DNA of 64,000 nt from Corallococcus coralloides DSM 2259 (GTDB lineage: Bacteria; Myxococcota; Myxococcia; Myxococcales; Myxococcaceae): NCBI RefSeq assembly GCF_000255295.1, contig NC_017030.1, positions 1,798,001-1,862,000 of the forward strand, given 5' to 3'. The notes under the pieces were generated by a model. That model was not told where the DNA came from, did not search any database, and saw nothing but the letters and a program-made list of their open reading frames with translations. A program made the translations under genes and the position numbers. This document shows, piece after piece, positions 34,108 through 42,966 of this stretch (positions are counted from its first letter, which is position 1; the number at the start of each line of letters is the position of its first letter).

Positions 34108-35319
34108 TCAGCCGGCGGGGCACGCGGCGCCCGCGCCGAGCACGTCCGCGTCGTGGTGCACCTGCACCGCGCCGGACGACTCCAGGTGGCGAACGAACAG
34201 CGAGCCGAAGACCTCCGCGTTGCCGCTCAGGTTGAGCTGGGCCTGGGGCGCGTAGAGGTTGCCCGCGAGCGTGCTGCCCGCGGAGATGTCCAGCGCCTGC
34301 GAGCCCGCCACGTAGACGCGCACCCGCGAGGGCAGGGCGGCGGAGCCCAGCGTGAGATCGCCGGACACGATGAAGCCCCCCGCGAGGAAGAGGTCCAGTT
34401 CCCCGGGAGGCTGCACGTCCACGGTGAGCGCTTCCCTCAGGTCCACGCCGCCGGGGATGAACAGCGCGGTGCGGCCCCGGATGCGCAGCGTGGCATGGCC
34501 CGGCCCCGCGATGCGCGTCAGCAGGAAGCGGCCACAGGGCAGCTCCAGCACGCGCTCGCCGGAGACATCCGTCAGCGTCGCCGGGTCCAGGCCGATGGCC
34601 GCGTTGTCGTTGTCCACGGTGTGGTGGGCGATGAGCGCGGCGGGGTCGAAGCGCGAACCCTCGTCGCAGTCACAAGGGGTGACCGGGGGCACGGGCTCAC
34701 GGCGCAGCTCCGACGCCTGGGCTGGGCCGGGGGAGAACTCTGGAGGCACGGTGAGCACGCCGCCCACGGTGAGCGCGGCGAGCCCCACGTCCCCGTTCAC
34801 CCGAGCGTCACCGGCCACGGTGGCGGACGTGCCGGGGCCGGAGAGGGGACCGTTGCTGTCCAGCCCGCCGCCCACCGTGAGCGGACTGCTGAGCTGGACG
34901 CCGCCCACCTGGAGCGAGCCACCCACCGAGACGCGGTCGTTCGCGGACAGGACTCCGTTCACGCCCACGTCGCCGCCCGGACCGCCGGGAGCGTAGGGGC
35001 CCGCGGAGCTTCGGAACGCATCCACGGTGAAGGGGGCGCTGAGGGACAGTCCTTCGCAGGAACACGCCGCGCGGCGGAACAGCGTCTGCGCCAGCTGGCC
35101 GCTGCACGCCTGGGGTCCCGAGGCCGGATTCCCGAGCAGCAGCGGAGGTCCGCTGTTCGCGCAGTGCGCCGCCCATTCATCCGGAACGTCGGTCCCCGCG
35201 TCGGGCGAGCGCAGCGTGGCCACCGGATCATCCACCGTGCACGCGGCGCCCAGCAGCGCGGTCCAGAACACGAGCCCCGCGATGCGCAGCCTCATGGGGT
35301 CGTCACCGTGCCGAGTCAT
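34108..35319 (-). CDS. Lipoprotein with polymer-forming-like repeats
   Basis: 403 residues from the ATG at 35319 (AGGAGG ten bases upstream). The lipoprotein signal ends in ALLGAAC. The body has short repeated strands (VGVNGVLSAND, VSVGGSLQVGG, LTVGGGLDSNG, ARVNGDVGLAALTVGG) and later AGNLYAPQAQLNLSG and AEVFGSLFVRHLE. These recall bactofilin-like or DUF7305-like beta-helical proteins seen in myxobacterial surface lipoproteins. Several paired cysteines (CDCDEG, ACSCEG). Probably an outer-membrane lipoprotein; function unknown. Two identical palindromes lie just upstream. Confidence 0.75.
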   Translation of the reverse strand: MTRHGDDPMRLRIAGLVFWTALLGAACTVDDPVATLRSPDAGTDVPDEWAAHCANSGPPLLLGNPASGPQACSGQLAQTLFRRAACSCEGLSLSAPFTVDAFRSSAGPYAPGGPGGDVGVNGVLSANDRVSVGGSLQVGGVQLSSPLTVGGGLDSNGPLSGPGTSATVAGDARVNGDVGLAALTVGGVLTVPPEFSPGPAQASELRREPVPPVTPCDCDEGSRFDPAALIAHHTVDNDNAAIGLDPATLTDVSGERVLELPCGRFLLTRIAGPGHATLRIRGRTALFIPGGVDLREALTVDVQPPGELDLFLAGGFIVSGDLTLGSAALPSRVRVYVAGSQALDISAGSTLAGNLYAPQAQLNLSGNAEVFGSLFVRHLESSGAVQVHHDADVLGAGAACPAG

Positions 35320-35419
35320 GCGAGGGGGCCTCCTGCCAGCGCCAAGGGAGCCTCGCCGAGCACATGCACACCGCGCGTGGACGCAGCGTGTCCCATGGGC
35401 CCCGGGCCCGGCGCGGCCC

Positions 35420-35446
35420 AAACCTGTCCGACTGTCGGACAGGTTT
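35420..35446. repeat. 27-bp perfect palindrome, copy 1
   Basis: AAACCTGTCCGAC-T-GTCGGACAGGTTT: 13-bp perfect arms around one base, followed by TTT-CCACGGCG. An identical copy lies 92 bp away. It could be an operator for a dimeric regulator, a repetitive extragenic palindrome or a terminator for the upstream minus-strand operon. Confidence 0.85.
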
Positions 35447-35511
35447 CCACGGCGCGGAGGGCGGAGGCGCGCCGCCCGCAGCGCCGGGCACCGAGGAGGC
35501 GGTGTTCCTCC

Positions 35512-35538
35512 AAACCTGTCCGACAGTCGGACAGGTTT
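35512..35538. repeat. 27-bp perfect palindrome, copy 2
   Basis: Same arms as copy 1 with A instead of T at the centre. The shared flank (TTTCCACGGCG) shows that the repeat unit extends beyond the palindrome on the right side in both copies. Confidence 0.85.
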
Positions 35539-35648
35539 CCACGGCGTGCCGCTGACAGGCGTCCCACCAGGGTTCTCACCTTCTCATCCATGAGGACAGT
35601 CAGGCCCGAGGCTCTGGGGGGATTCCAAGCTCGACGTCGGGCCGTGTC

Positions 35649-36446
35649 TCATGGCGGCGACAGCTCCCGGAGCCGCGCGCGCGACGCCGCGCTGAGCGGC
35701 GAGTCCGGATGCAGCGAGAGGAACTCTCCCAGCGCCCGGGCCTCCGCCGCCGTGTCGCCCAGGGCGCGGTGGGCTTCCGCCACGCCGTGGCGTGCCTCCG
35801 GATCCAACATGCCACCGGGTTGCAGTCGCACCGCGTCCTGGTACTGGCGCAGGGCGCCTCGCGCGTCACCCAGGTGCTCCAGTCGCAGCGCCCCCGACGC
35901 CACGCGCGCGACGTACGCGGCCAGCGACGACGGCTCCGCGCGGATGACGCGCAGGTAGAGCCCTTCCGCGTCCTTCCACTTGCCCGCCGAACGGAGCGCG
36001 TTGGCCTGCCGCAGCAGGTCCTCCGGCTTCGACGACTCCTTCACGGTGATGCTCGGACGCAGCGGCCGGGGATGCTCGATGACGAAGGGCTCGGACGGCG
36101 CGGGCGGGGGCAGGGGCACCGGCTCCAGCGTGGCCATCCGCGTCGGCTCCGGCACGGCCGGCGTCAGCACCTGCGGGTGCGGCTGCGAGGGCCGCGCATA
36201 GCGCCACGCGGCGGCGGCGGCCCCGGTGAAGACGAGCGCCGCGCCCGCCATCAACCACACGGGAGGCCGCCTGCGTCTTCGCGGAGGCTCCGGCGCCTGC
36301 TGGAGCGCCGCGTCCAACGCCGCCTGGACCAGCGCGCTCGAACGCTGCCGGGACAGCCGCCGCGCGGGCCCACTGCCGTTGTCCAGGGGCCGCAGCAGGT
36401 CGTCCAGCGGCTCACCGTCACCGTCGTCGGGGGGGCGGGCGCTCAT
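35649..36446 (-). CDS. TPR-containing membrane protein, probable anti-sigma partner
   Basis: 265 residues. A cytoplasmic N-terminus of about 60 residues with an Arg cluster (PPRRRRRPPVW) is followed by a membrane helix (about 62-80) and a Pro-rich linker. Two or three tetratricopeptide-like helices lie at about 150-255 (AEGLYLRVIRAEPSSLAAY, GDARGALRQYQDAVRLQPG). The ATG overlaps the sigma gene stop (ATGA). In myxobacteria such proteins next to ECF sigma genes are usually treated as regulators of the sigma factor, though no zinc-finger motif is present here. Confidence 0.78.
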   Translation of the reverse strand: MSARPPDDGDGEPLDDLLRPLDNGSGPARRLSRQRSSALVQAALDAALQQAPEPPRRRRRPPVWLMAGAALVFTGAAAAAWRYARPSQPHPQVLTPAVPEPTRMATLEPVPLPPPAPSEPFVIEHPRPLRPSITVKESSKPEDLLRQANALRSAGKWKDAEGLYLRVIRAEPSSLAAYVARVASGALRLEHLGDARGALRQYQDAVRLQPGGMLDPEARHGVAEAHRALGDTAAEARALGEFLSLHPDSPLSAASRARLRELSPP

Positions 36447-37081
36447 GACGACTCCCCCTCGGGCGCCTCGCCGTCCGAGGCCAGCGCGCGCAGGGCGGTG
36501 CGTCCCAGGCGCAGCCGGCTGCGCACGGTCTCGAAGGGGACGCCCAGCTCTGTCGAAATCTCCTGCACGCTCAATTCCAGGACATGGTGCAGCACCAGCG
36601 CGTGCCGCTGCTCCGTCGACAACCGGTCCAGTAACGTCACCAGGTGACGGCGGTGCAGATATTCGTCCGCCGGCGCTTCGTCGGACGGCACCGCCAACAA
36701 CTCCACCGGGTCCCCACTGTAGCGGGCCTCGCGTCCGCGTGAACGCTTGAGCCACGCGAACGTGGTGCGCACCACCACCCGGTCCACCCATCCGTGGAAA
36801 CGCCCGTCGCCGCGATAGGTGGGCAGGCCCCGCACCAGCGCGATGAGCGACTCCTGGGCGATGTCCTCCACGTCCGAGTCCCCCCGCACCAGGTAGCGCA
36901 CCAGGTTGCGCACGCGCGGCAGCAGCTCCAGGAGCAGGGCTTCGGTCGCGTCGCGCTGTCCCCGCATGGCCGCCGTCAGCCGGGCGTCCTCGCCACGGGG
37001 CGCGACGGTCGCATGTGAGCCCGAGCTCCTCATGCCCATCAAGGAGAAGGGACGCCGCCAGATCGGGTCATCGGTGCTCAC
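36443..37081 (-). CDS. ECF sigma factor
   Basis: 212 residues from the GTG at 37081, which overlaps the stop of the upstream gene (GTGA); ATG codons at 37039 and 37033 are alternatives without a better ribosome binding site. Region 2 (about 40-105: DATEALLLELLPRVR, VEDIAQESLIALVRGL, GRFHGWVDRVVVRTTFAWL) and region 4 (about 145-200: LSTEQRHALVLHHVLELS, VQEISTELGVPFETVRSRLRLGR) are intact. Middle gene of an outer-membrane protein, sigma and TPR operon. Confidence 0.88.
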   Translation of the reverse strand: MSTDDPIWRRPFSLMGMRSSGSHATVAPRGEDARLTAAMRGQRDATEALLLELLPRVRNLVRYLVRGDSDVEDIAQESLIALVRGLPTYRGDGRFHGWVDRVVVRTTFAWLKRSRGREARYSGDPVELLAVPSDEAPADEYLHRRHLVTLLDRLSTEQRHALVLHHVLELSVQEISTELGVPFETVRSRLRLGRTALRALASDGEAPEGESS

Positions 37082-38163
37082 GGAAAAATCACCATCCCCA
37101 CTCCCAGTCGGGGACGCACGGACGCACCGTCTTCCCGGAGCACGAAGCCACCCTCCGCCGCGTACCCCAGCCGGGGCCGTCCCAGGAGCACCTCGCCCGA
37201 CAGCGCCGCCTCCAGTGCGAGCGCCGGCCCCACCCGCCACGCCACGCGCACCGCCGGCCCCACGACGAAGGCCGCGAGCAGCCGCGACGGCGTGGGCTCC
37301 ACGTCCGGGGCCCGGGCCTCCGTGCGCCGCCAGAAGCCCGCGACGCCCGCGCCCAGGCCCACCGTGCCCTCCCACGTGCCCGTCTTCACGAAGGGCACGT
37401 CCGCCCACGCCAGCGCGGAGCCCTGCGTGAGGCGGATGTCCGCGTACGCGTCCCGCAGGTGCACCGGAAGCGCCGCCAGCACCTGCGCGCGAAGGCGCAG
37501 CACCCGGCCCGCCCATCCCGCGCCCACAGACAGGCCCTGCTGTCCCCAGGAGTGATACCCATCCAGCGCCGCGTGCACGCCCACCTGGAAGAAGGCCCCG
37601 TCCACTGGCGTCACCGGAGCCTCGACCCCCGGATCCGCCGCGGCGGGGAGATCAGGAGGCGCCGCCACCACGGGAGGCGGGGGAGGGGGCGCGACCACGT
37701 CACCCAACGGTTCTCCCGCGTCCACCGCGCGCAGCGCCGAGCGCACCGCCAACGCCAGGGCCTCCGCGCCCACGGACCACGTCAGCGTCTCCGGCGCACC
37801 CTCCACCCGCGCGCTCCGCACGAACAGGTGTCCCGTGCGCGGAGCCGCCACCGACACCCGCAGCTGCGCTGCATCGCGCGTGAACCACAGCACCGCGCGA
37901 GCGTCCTTCCGTGAAGCCAGCCGCTCCGCCTCACGCCACGCGCCACCGGGGCTCGCATCCATGGACGGACCTGCCTCCGCTTCCAGGATCACCGGCAGGT
38001 CGCTGCTCTGCCCGCGCACCCGCTCCAGCAGTGAGCGGTCTTCGGATGTGGCCACGCGCGCCACCGCCCGCCACGGCTCGGCCGCCCACGCGGGGCTCCA
38101 CAGGCCCAGCACCAGGGCCAGCACCACCACGCGCTGCCTCGCGACGGCCTCCAACACGGACAT
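37078..38163 (-). CDS. Exported, probable outer-membrane beta-barrel protein
   Basis: 361 residues. The Sec signal peptide (about 1-27) ends SPAWA. A periplasmic domain covers about 28-150, then a proline stretch (VVAPPPPPPVVAAPP). The C-terminal part (about 190-361) has alternating hydrophobic strands (VGVHAALDGY, LSVGAGWAGRVLRLRAQV, PRLGVGMVIFP) consistent with a small beta-barrel. First gene of the operon with an ECF sigma factor, so it may sense or report envelope state. A 7-bp inverted repeat (CTTCCAG/CTGGAAG, 38178-38200) lies 15-37 bp upstream of the start. Confidence 0.75.
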   Translation of the reverse strand: MSVLEAVARQRVVVLALVLGLWSPAWAAEPWRAVARVATSEDRSLLERVRGQSSDLPVILEAEAGPSMDASPGGAWREAERLASRKDARAVLWFTRDAAQLRVSVAAPRTGHLFVRSARVEGAPETLTWSVGAEALALAVRSALRAVDAGEPLGDVVAPPPPPPVVAAPPDLPAAADPGVEAPVTPVDGAFFQVGVHAALDGYHSWGQQGLSVGAGWAGRVLRLRAQVLAALPVHLRDAYADIRLTQGSALAWADVPFVKTGTWEGTVGLGAGVAGFWRRTEARAPDVEPTPSRLLAAFVVGPAVRVAWRVGPALALEAALSGEVLLGRPRLGYAAEGGFVLREDGASVRPRLGVGMVIFP

Positions 38164-38177
38164 GCAGTAAAACCTAC

Positions 38178-38200
38178 CTTCCAGGGAATTCTACTGGAAG
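38178..38200. promoter_or_regulatory. Inverted repeat upstream of the OMP/sigma operon
   Basis: CTTCCAG and CTGGAAG separated by 9 bp. The minus-strand spacer contains TAGAAT (38193-38188), a plausible -10 box. Possible operator; no matching -35 box seen. Confidence 0.35.
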
Positions 38201-38378
38201 CTCCGCGCCGTGTGGATTGTCTGTCACGCAGTGGAGGGGACGGCGGGAGGGCGGAGGCCACCCGTGCCCGTCCTCCCGGACGCATCGGATGGGCAGGCGC
38301 GTGGGCGGCGTCTGTGTTTGGGAAAGGCCCCTGGTTCCGCAGGGGAGAGATTGACGACGGCGTACGGAGCAGGGCTGG

Positions 38379-39269
38379 TCATTTGACCTTGAGCCTCAGC
38401 TTGGGCTTCTGGACCGTCCAGCCGAACTCCCCTTGGACGGTGACGCGGGACAGGGAGGCGCGGATGAGGCGCGAGCCGCCGTACGTCTCCGTGACGAAGG
38501 TGTGGTTCTCTCCCTTCTTCTTCACCTCCCCCGTGAACCCCACGTACCCGTGGACCCGGAGGTTCGTGTAGCCGCGCTTGTACAGCGCGATGCACAGGCG
38601 CCTCACGTAGAACGTGAGCTTCTTCGGCTTCGCCGGGTGCATCATCTTGTCTTCCTTCACTTCGTCCGGCACCACCTCGGTGTCCTGCTCCTGCTCCTCG
38701 GTCGCCGGCAGGTCTTCCGTCTCCTGCTTCTGCTCCGGGATGAAGGACGCGCTGCTTTCGCCCGTGGGGATGGTGAACGGGGCGCTCCCTTCCTGCTGGG
38801 GCTCCTCGTCCACGGTGGTCACGGTGGTTCCCTGGGGCTCCTCATCGAGCAGGTTCTCGGTGTTCGCGGGGCCCAGGTAGCCGTACTTCTTCCAGCCGAA
38901 GCCGGAGTTGCAGGTCATCACCTTGAGGTCGGTGAGGGTCTTGGGCATGCCCGCCTCCGCGAGCTTCCGGGCGAGCCGCTCCGGCGAGATGGAGACGGGG
39001 CCTCGTGTGCCAATCTCGTCGGCGTTGCCGTGAGCGGTGACGTACAGGGTGGACCGCGTCGAGTCGAACGGGACCTTGCTCAGCATGAGGTCCTCGCGGT
39101 CCTCCCCCAGCCGGAGGATCTGTTTGTAGAGCCTCCGCGTCTTGTTCTGGATCTTGTACGGGTGCTTCCGGATCCGTTCATGCAGTCCCTTGGCGATCGA
39201 CAGGACGTCCGCGTGCCCCTCGTCCTTGGGGTTGACCTTGAAGGGCACCAGCACGGCATGGGTGTACAT
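38379..39269 (-). CDS. Unknown protein with clan CD cysteine-peptidase-like motifs
   Basis: 296 residues. The N-terminal part (1-130) shows LYVTAHGN (His-Gly after a strand) and, after SPERLARKLAEAG, LKVMTCNSGFG (Cys after a strand). This order is that of clan CD peptidases such as the C80/MARTX, C25 and caspase-like families, where His and Cys form the dyad. A Glu/Gln/Thr-rich, probably disordered linker spans about 140-215. A C-terminal basic domain (about 220-296, KPKKLTFYVRRLC ... GYVGFTGEVKKKGE) follows. No signal peptide. The gene stands alone and its base composition is less GC-rich than its neighbours. Protease assignment is tentative. Confidence 0.6.
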   Translation of the reverse strand: MYTHAVLVPFKVNPKDEGHADVLSIAKGLHERIRKHPYKIQNKTRRLYKQILRLGEDREDLMLSKVPFDSTRSTLYVTAHGNADEIGTRGPVSISPERLARKLAEAGMPKTLTDLKVMTCNSGFGWKKYGYLGPANTENLLDEEPQGTTVTTVDEEPQQEGSAPFTIPTGESSASFIPEQKQETEDLPATEEQEQDTEVVPDEVKEDKMMHPAKPKKLTFYVRRLCIALYKRGYTNLRVHGYVGFTGEVKKKGENHTFVTETYGGSRLIRASLSRVTVQGEFGWTVQKPKLRLKVK

Positions 39270-39377
39270 GAAGCACGCTCTCTGGGTTCACCTGTGGAAT
39301 GCGCCCATCAGCCTGAACAAGAAGCGGTAGAGTCGCAACATGCGGACTTCGACCTGGGTCATGGAGCTGTGCGCACC

Positions 39378-40640
39378 ATGAACCGCCTCCGGGAACTGCG
39401 CTCGGTCCTGAACCTCACCGTCCTCGTGGCGGGCTTGGGCTACTTCGTGGACCTCTTCGACATCACGCTCTTCGGCGTGGTGCGCGTCGCGTCGCTGAAG
39501 GACCTGGGCCTCACGGACCCTTCGGACATCTTCCAGAAGGGGCTGTTCATCTACAACGCGCAGATGGCCGGGATGATGGTGGGCGGCCTCTTCTGGGGCC
39601 TGCTCGGGGACAAGCGGGGACGGCTGTCCGTGATGTTCGGCTCCATCCTCCTGTACTCGGCGGCCAACCTGCTCAACCCCTTCGTCTGGGACGTAAACAG
39701 CTACGCCGCCTGCCGCTTCCTCGGAGGCCTGGGGCTCGCGGGAGAGTTGGGCGCGGCCATCACGCTGGTCGCCGAGTCCCTGCCCAAGGAGAAGCGCGGC
39801 CTGGGCACCACCGTCGTCGCAACGCTGGGCATGCTGGGCATCGTCGTCGCGGCGCTCGTCGCGCAGTACCTGCACTGGAAGGCGGCCTACGTGACGGGCG
39901 GCGTGCTGGGCCTGCTGCTCCTCTTCGCGCGCTTCAAGGTGTCCGAGTCCGCCCTCTTCACCCAGAAGGGCGGCCCCGAGAGGGGCAACCCGCTCCTGCT
40001 CCTCACGGGCGGCCGCTTCACGAAGTACCTGGGCTGCATCCTGGTGGGCGTGCCCATCTACTTCACCACCGGCATCCTCTTCGTCTTCGCCCCGGAGCTC
40101 ACGGCGGGCCTCCACGTCCAGGGCACGGTGACCGCCGGCAATGCCATCCTCTTCGGCAGCGTGGGCCTGACGCTGGGGGACCTGTCGTCCGGCTTGCTGA
40201 GCCAGTGGCTCCAGAGCCGCAAGCGCGCCGTGGGCTTCAGCCTGTGCGCCTGGTTCGCGCTGGTGCTCGTGTACGGGCTCATGCCGGGCCTCACCCCGAC
40301 GCTCATCTACGCGCTGACCTTCCTCATTGGCCTGACCGTGGGCTACTGGGCGGTGCTCATCACCATGGCCGCCGAGCAGTTCGGCACCAACATCCGCGCC
40401 ACCGTGGCCACGTCCGTGCCCAACTTCGTGCGCGGCTCCGCGGTGATTGCCGCCACCGCCTTCGGCCAGCTCAAGGGCTCCCTGGGCGTGGCGCACGCGG
40501 CGCTCGCCGTGGGCGCGGTGTGCTTCGTCCTGGCGCTCGTCGCCCTGGCCCGGCTGGCGGAGACCTTCCACCGCGACCTGGACTACGTGGAGTCCGCGAA
40601 CCCAGCGAGCGCGGACGCGCCCACTGGCTCCGGAGCCTGA
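39378..40640 (+). CDS. Major facilitator superfamily transporter
   Basis: 420 residues, 12 predicted membrane helices. The MFS signature between helices 2 and 3 (GGLFWGLLGDKRGRLSVMFGS) and an acidic DLFDITLFG in helix 1 resemble the sugar/organic-acid or phosphate:H+ symporter branch. The substrate cannot be inferred. The short Pro/Ala tail is cytoplasmic. Divergent from the peptidase-like gene with a 108-bp gap. Confidence 0.88.
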   Translation: MNRLRELRSVLNLTVLVAGLGYFVDLFDITLFGVVRVASLKDLGLTDPSDIFQKGLFIYNAQMAGMMVGGLFWGLLGDKRGRLSVMFGSILLYSAANLLNPFVWDVNSYAACRFLGGLGLAGELGAAITLVAESLPKEKRGLGTTVVATLGMLGIVVAALVAQYLHWKAAYVTGGVLGLLLLFARFKVSESALFTQKGGPERGNPLLLLTGGRFTKYLGCILVGVPIYFTTGILFVFAPELTAGLHVQGTVTAGNAILFGSVGLTLGDLSSGLLSQWLQSRKRAVGFSLCAWFALVLVYGLMPGLTPTLIYALTFLIGLTVGYWAVLITMAAEQFGTNIRATVATSVPNFVRGSAVIAATAFGQLKGSLGVAHAALAVGAVCFVLALVALARLAETFHRDLDYVESANPASADAPTGSGA

Positions 40641-40644
40641 GCGC

Positions 40645-41754
40645 TCAGTTGGGCGGCGGCACCCGCAGGCGCCACGCCAGCACGCGGCCGTCCAACCCCA
40701 GCACGAACACCAGCGGCCCGCGCACCACCGGCCGCGTGCGCAGCGGCGTGTCCGCGCGCACCGTGAACGCGGTCGTCCAGCCCGGGGCCTTGAGCGCCAC
40801 CAGGTTCCCCGCGTGCCCGGACGTGGGCACCAGCAGCAGGTCCTCCAGCCCCACCTGCACCCGGCCCACCAGCGGCGTGGGCAGTTCCACCCGCGCCACC
40901 TCCCGGCCCTCCGCGGTGGACAGCCCCACCAGCGACGACGGGCCCGCGCCCACCCACAGTGCGCCCAGCGCCCTCGCGGGCGGACCCGTCACCCCGTCTG
41001 CGAGCCGCTGCTCCCAGCGCGTGCTCCCGTCCTTCACCGACAGCGCCAGCACCCGGCCCGGCCGGGTGGCCACGAACACGGTGTCGCGCTCCGAATCCAG
41101 CCCCACCACGTCCGTCACCGGCCGCGACCAGCGAGGCTCACCGCTCCCAGCATCCAGCGCCCACAGCCCGGCGCCGAGCGGCACCACCAGCACGTCCGCC
41201 ACCAACACCGGCGCCGCCCGGAGCCCCGGGGCCACGGATACCTGTGGCTCCAAGGATTCCACCGGCGCGGACGCCTTGGGCGCCGGCCGCCTCCAGCGCT
41301 CCTGTCCGGAGTCCACCGCCAGGGCGCGCACCGCGCCGTCGGGGGCCACCAGGAAGACGGTGTGTCCCGCGTCGTCCACCACGGGTGGTGTCAGCACGGG
41401 CGGCTCGCCTCCCAGGCGCCAGCGCTCCTTGCCGTCCTTGAGTGACAGGCAGGCCACCTCGCCCACCACCGTCCCCACGACGACGCTCTCTCCGGCCAGG
41501 GCGGGGGGCACCGCCACCTCGCGGCCCAGTCGGGTGGTCCACACCGGCCGGCCCTCGCGGTCCAGGCGCACCACCGCGCCCGCCTCGTTGCCCAGGAGCA
41601 CCCCGTCCGAAAGGGCCGTGAGCCCCGTCCGCGAGGACGCATCACTGGAGTACTGGAAGGCCGGTTCCACCGGCGCCCGCTGGCACGCCATGACGGCCAG
41701 CGTCAACATCAGGCAGCTCACCAGGGGCAGGCGTGGACAGGCGCGGGACGGCAT
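40645..41754 (-). CDS. PQQ-like beta-propeller lipoprotein
   Basis: 369 residues from the ATG at 41754. The lipoprotein signal ends LAVMAC. The body holds seven or eight repeats of the outer-membrane PQQ/BamB-like propeller type (GAVVRLDREGRPVWTTRLG, GEVACLSLKDGKERWRLGG, LWALDAGSGEPRWSRPV, VLALSVKDGSTRWEQRL). It could be a BamB-like scaffold or another surface propeller; no bam genes are adjacent. Convergent with the MFS gene (4-bp gap). Confidence 0.85.
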   Translation of the reverse strand: MPSRACPRLPLVSCLMLTLAVMACQRAPVEPAFQYSSDASSRTGLTALSDGVLLGNEAGAVVRLDREGRPVWTTRLGREVAVPPALAGESVVVGTVVGEVACLSLKDGKERWRLGGEPPVLTPPVVDDAGHTVFLVAPDGAVRALAVDSGQERWRRPAPKASAPVESLEPQVSVAPGLRAAPVLVADVLVVPLGAGLWALDAGSGEPRWSRPVTDVVGLDSERDTVFVATRPGRVLALSVKDGSTRWEQRLADGVTGPPARALGALWVGAGPSSLVGLSTAEGREVARVELPTPLVGRVQVGLEDLLLVPTSGHAGNLVALKAPGWTTAFTVRADTPLRTRPVVRGPLVFVLGLDGRVLAWRLRVPPPN

Positions 41755-41792
41755 GGTTTGGGGGAGGATGACGCAAGCGAGGAACTTCGACC

Positions 41793-42956
41793 ATGCCCAC
41801 GATTCGTGACGACGAAACCCCCAACGCCACCGGCATCCCTTCATCCGCCCGGCGTACAGACATCACCCCGCCTCCCACGCTGGCGGTGACGGAGGAGCTG
41901 CTCCACGCGCTCCCCAAGACGGACCTGCACTGCCACCTGGACGGGTCCATGCGCCTCAAGACCATCCTGGAGCTGGCCGAGCAGCAGAAGATCAAGCTCA
42001 TGGCCGACACCGAGGACGGCCTGGCCAAGGCCATCCACATGGGCCAGGTGTGCAAGAGCCTGGAGGAGTACCTCGTCGCGTTCGACGTGACGCTCTCCGT
42101 CCTGCAGACGGCCGAGTCCCTCTACCGCGCCGCCTACGAGCTGGCCGTGGACGCCGCCGCGGAGAACGTGCGCTGGCTGGAGGTGCGCTACTCGCCCGCG
42201 CTGCACCTGCAGAAGGGCCTGAAGATGACCACCGTCATCGACTCCGTGCTGGAGGGCCTGCGCGCCGCCAAGAAGGAGACGGGCATCAAGTGCGCCGTCA
42301 TCGTCTGCGGCATCCGCCACATCAACCCGCAGACGTCCATGCGCCTGGCGGAGCTGTCCGTGGCGTACAAGAACCGCGGCGTCGTGGGCTTCGACCTGGC
42401 GGGCGCGGAGGCCAGCTTCCCCGCGAAGGACCACCTGGACGCCTTCCGCCTCATCCTCAAGAACAACGTCAACTGCACCGCCCACGCCGGTGAGGCCTTC
42501 GGCCCGGAGTCCATCTCCCAGGCCATCCACTCGCTGGGCGCGCACCGCATCGGCCACGGCACCCGGCTGCGCGAGGACGGCGACCTGCTCAACTACGTCA
42601 ACGACCACCGCATCCCCATGGAGGTCTGCCCGTCCTCCAACGTCCAGACGGGCGCGGTGTCCTCGCTGGAGTCCCACCCGCTCAAGTTCTATTTCGACTA
42701 CGGCCTGCGGGTGACCATCAACACGGACAACCGCCTCATCACCGACACCACCGTGACGAAGGAGCTGTGGCTGGCCCACCGCAACCTGGGCCTGTCGCTG
42801 GAGGACCTCACCACCATCATCGTGTCCGGCTTCAAGAGCTCCTTCCTGCCGTTCCGGGAGAAGCAGGACATGCTGCGGCAGGTGAACCAGGAGATCGCCA
42901 CCACGCTCGCCGCCTTCGAGAAGCGCCCCGTCGCGGCCATGCGCCAGCCGGCCTGA
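41793..42956 (+). CDS. add: Adenosine deaminase
   Basis: 387 residues. Zinc hydrolase of the purine salvage pathway converting adenosine to inosine. Conserved blocks in order: KTDLHCHLDGSMR (two zinc His), GFDLAGAEASFP, CTAHAGEAFGPES (zinc His and catalytic Glu), HRIGHGTRL, EVCPSSNVQTG and TINTDNRLITDT (zinc/catalytic Asp; the usual second Asp is Asn here, as in several bacterial homologs). An N-terminal extension of about 30 residues is present. An ATG at 41793 is used. Confidence 0.93.
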   Translation: MPTIRDDETPNATGIPSSARRTDITPPPTLAVTEELLHALPKTDLHCHLDGSMRLKTILELAEQQKIKLMADTEDGLAKAIHMGQVCKSLEEYLVAFDVTLSVLQTAESLYRAAYELAVDAAAENVRWLEVRYSPALHLQKGLKMTTVIDSVLEGLRAAKKETGIKCAVIVCGIRHINPQTSMRLAELSVAYKNRGVVGFDLAGAEASFPAKDHLDAFRLILKNNVNCTAHAGEAFGPESISQAIHSLGAHRIGHGTRLREDGDLLNYVNDHRIPMEVCPSSNVQTGAVSSLESHPLKFYFDYGLRVTINTDNRLITDTTVTKELWLAHRNLGLSLEDLTTIIVSGFKSSFLPFREKQDMLRQVNQEIATTLAAFEKRPVAAMRQPA

Positions 42957-42966
42957 GCCCTCCGCC

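Larger units (their letters stand above)
35320..35648. other. Intergenic region with paired palindromes
   Basis: A 329-bp gap between two minus-strand genes. It holds the two 27-bp palindromes (35420-35446 and 35512-35538), each followed by the same TTCCACGGCG. Nothing else recognisable; no small gene with a ribosome binding site is supported. Confidence 0.6.

Noticed and set aside
35420-35538. A minimal CRISPR array
   Set aside because: Only two repeats, each perfectly palindromic, separated by 65 bp, and no cas gene nearby.
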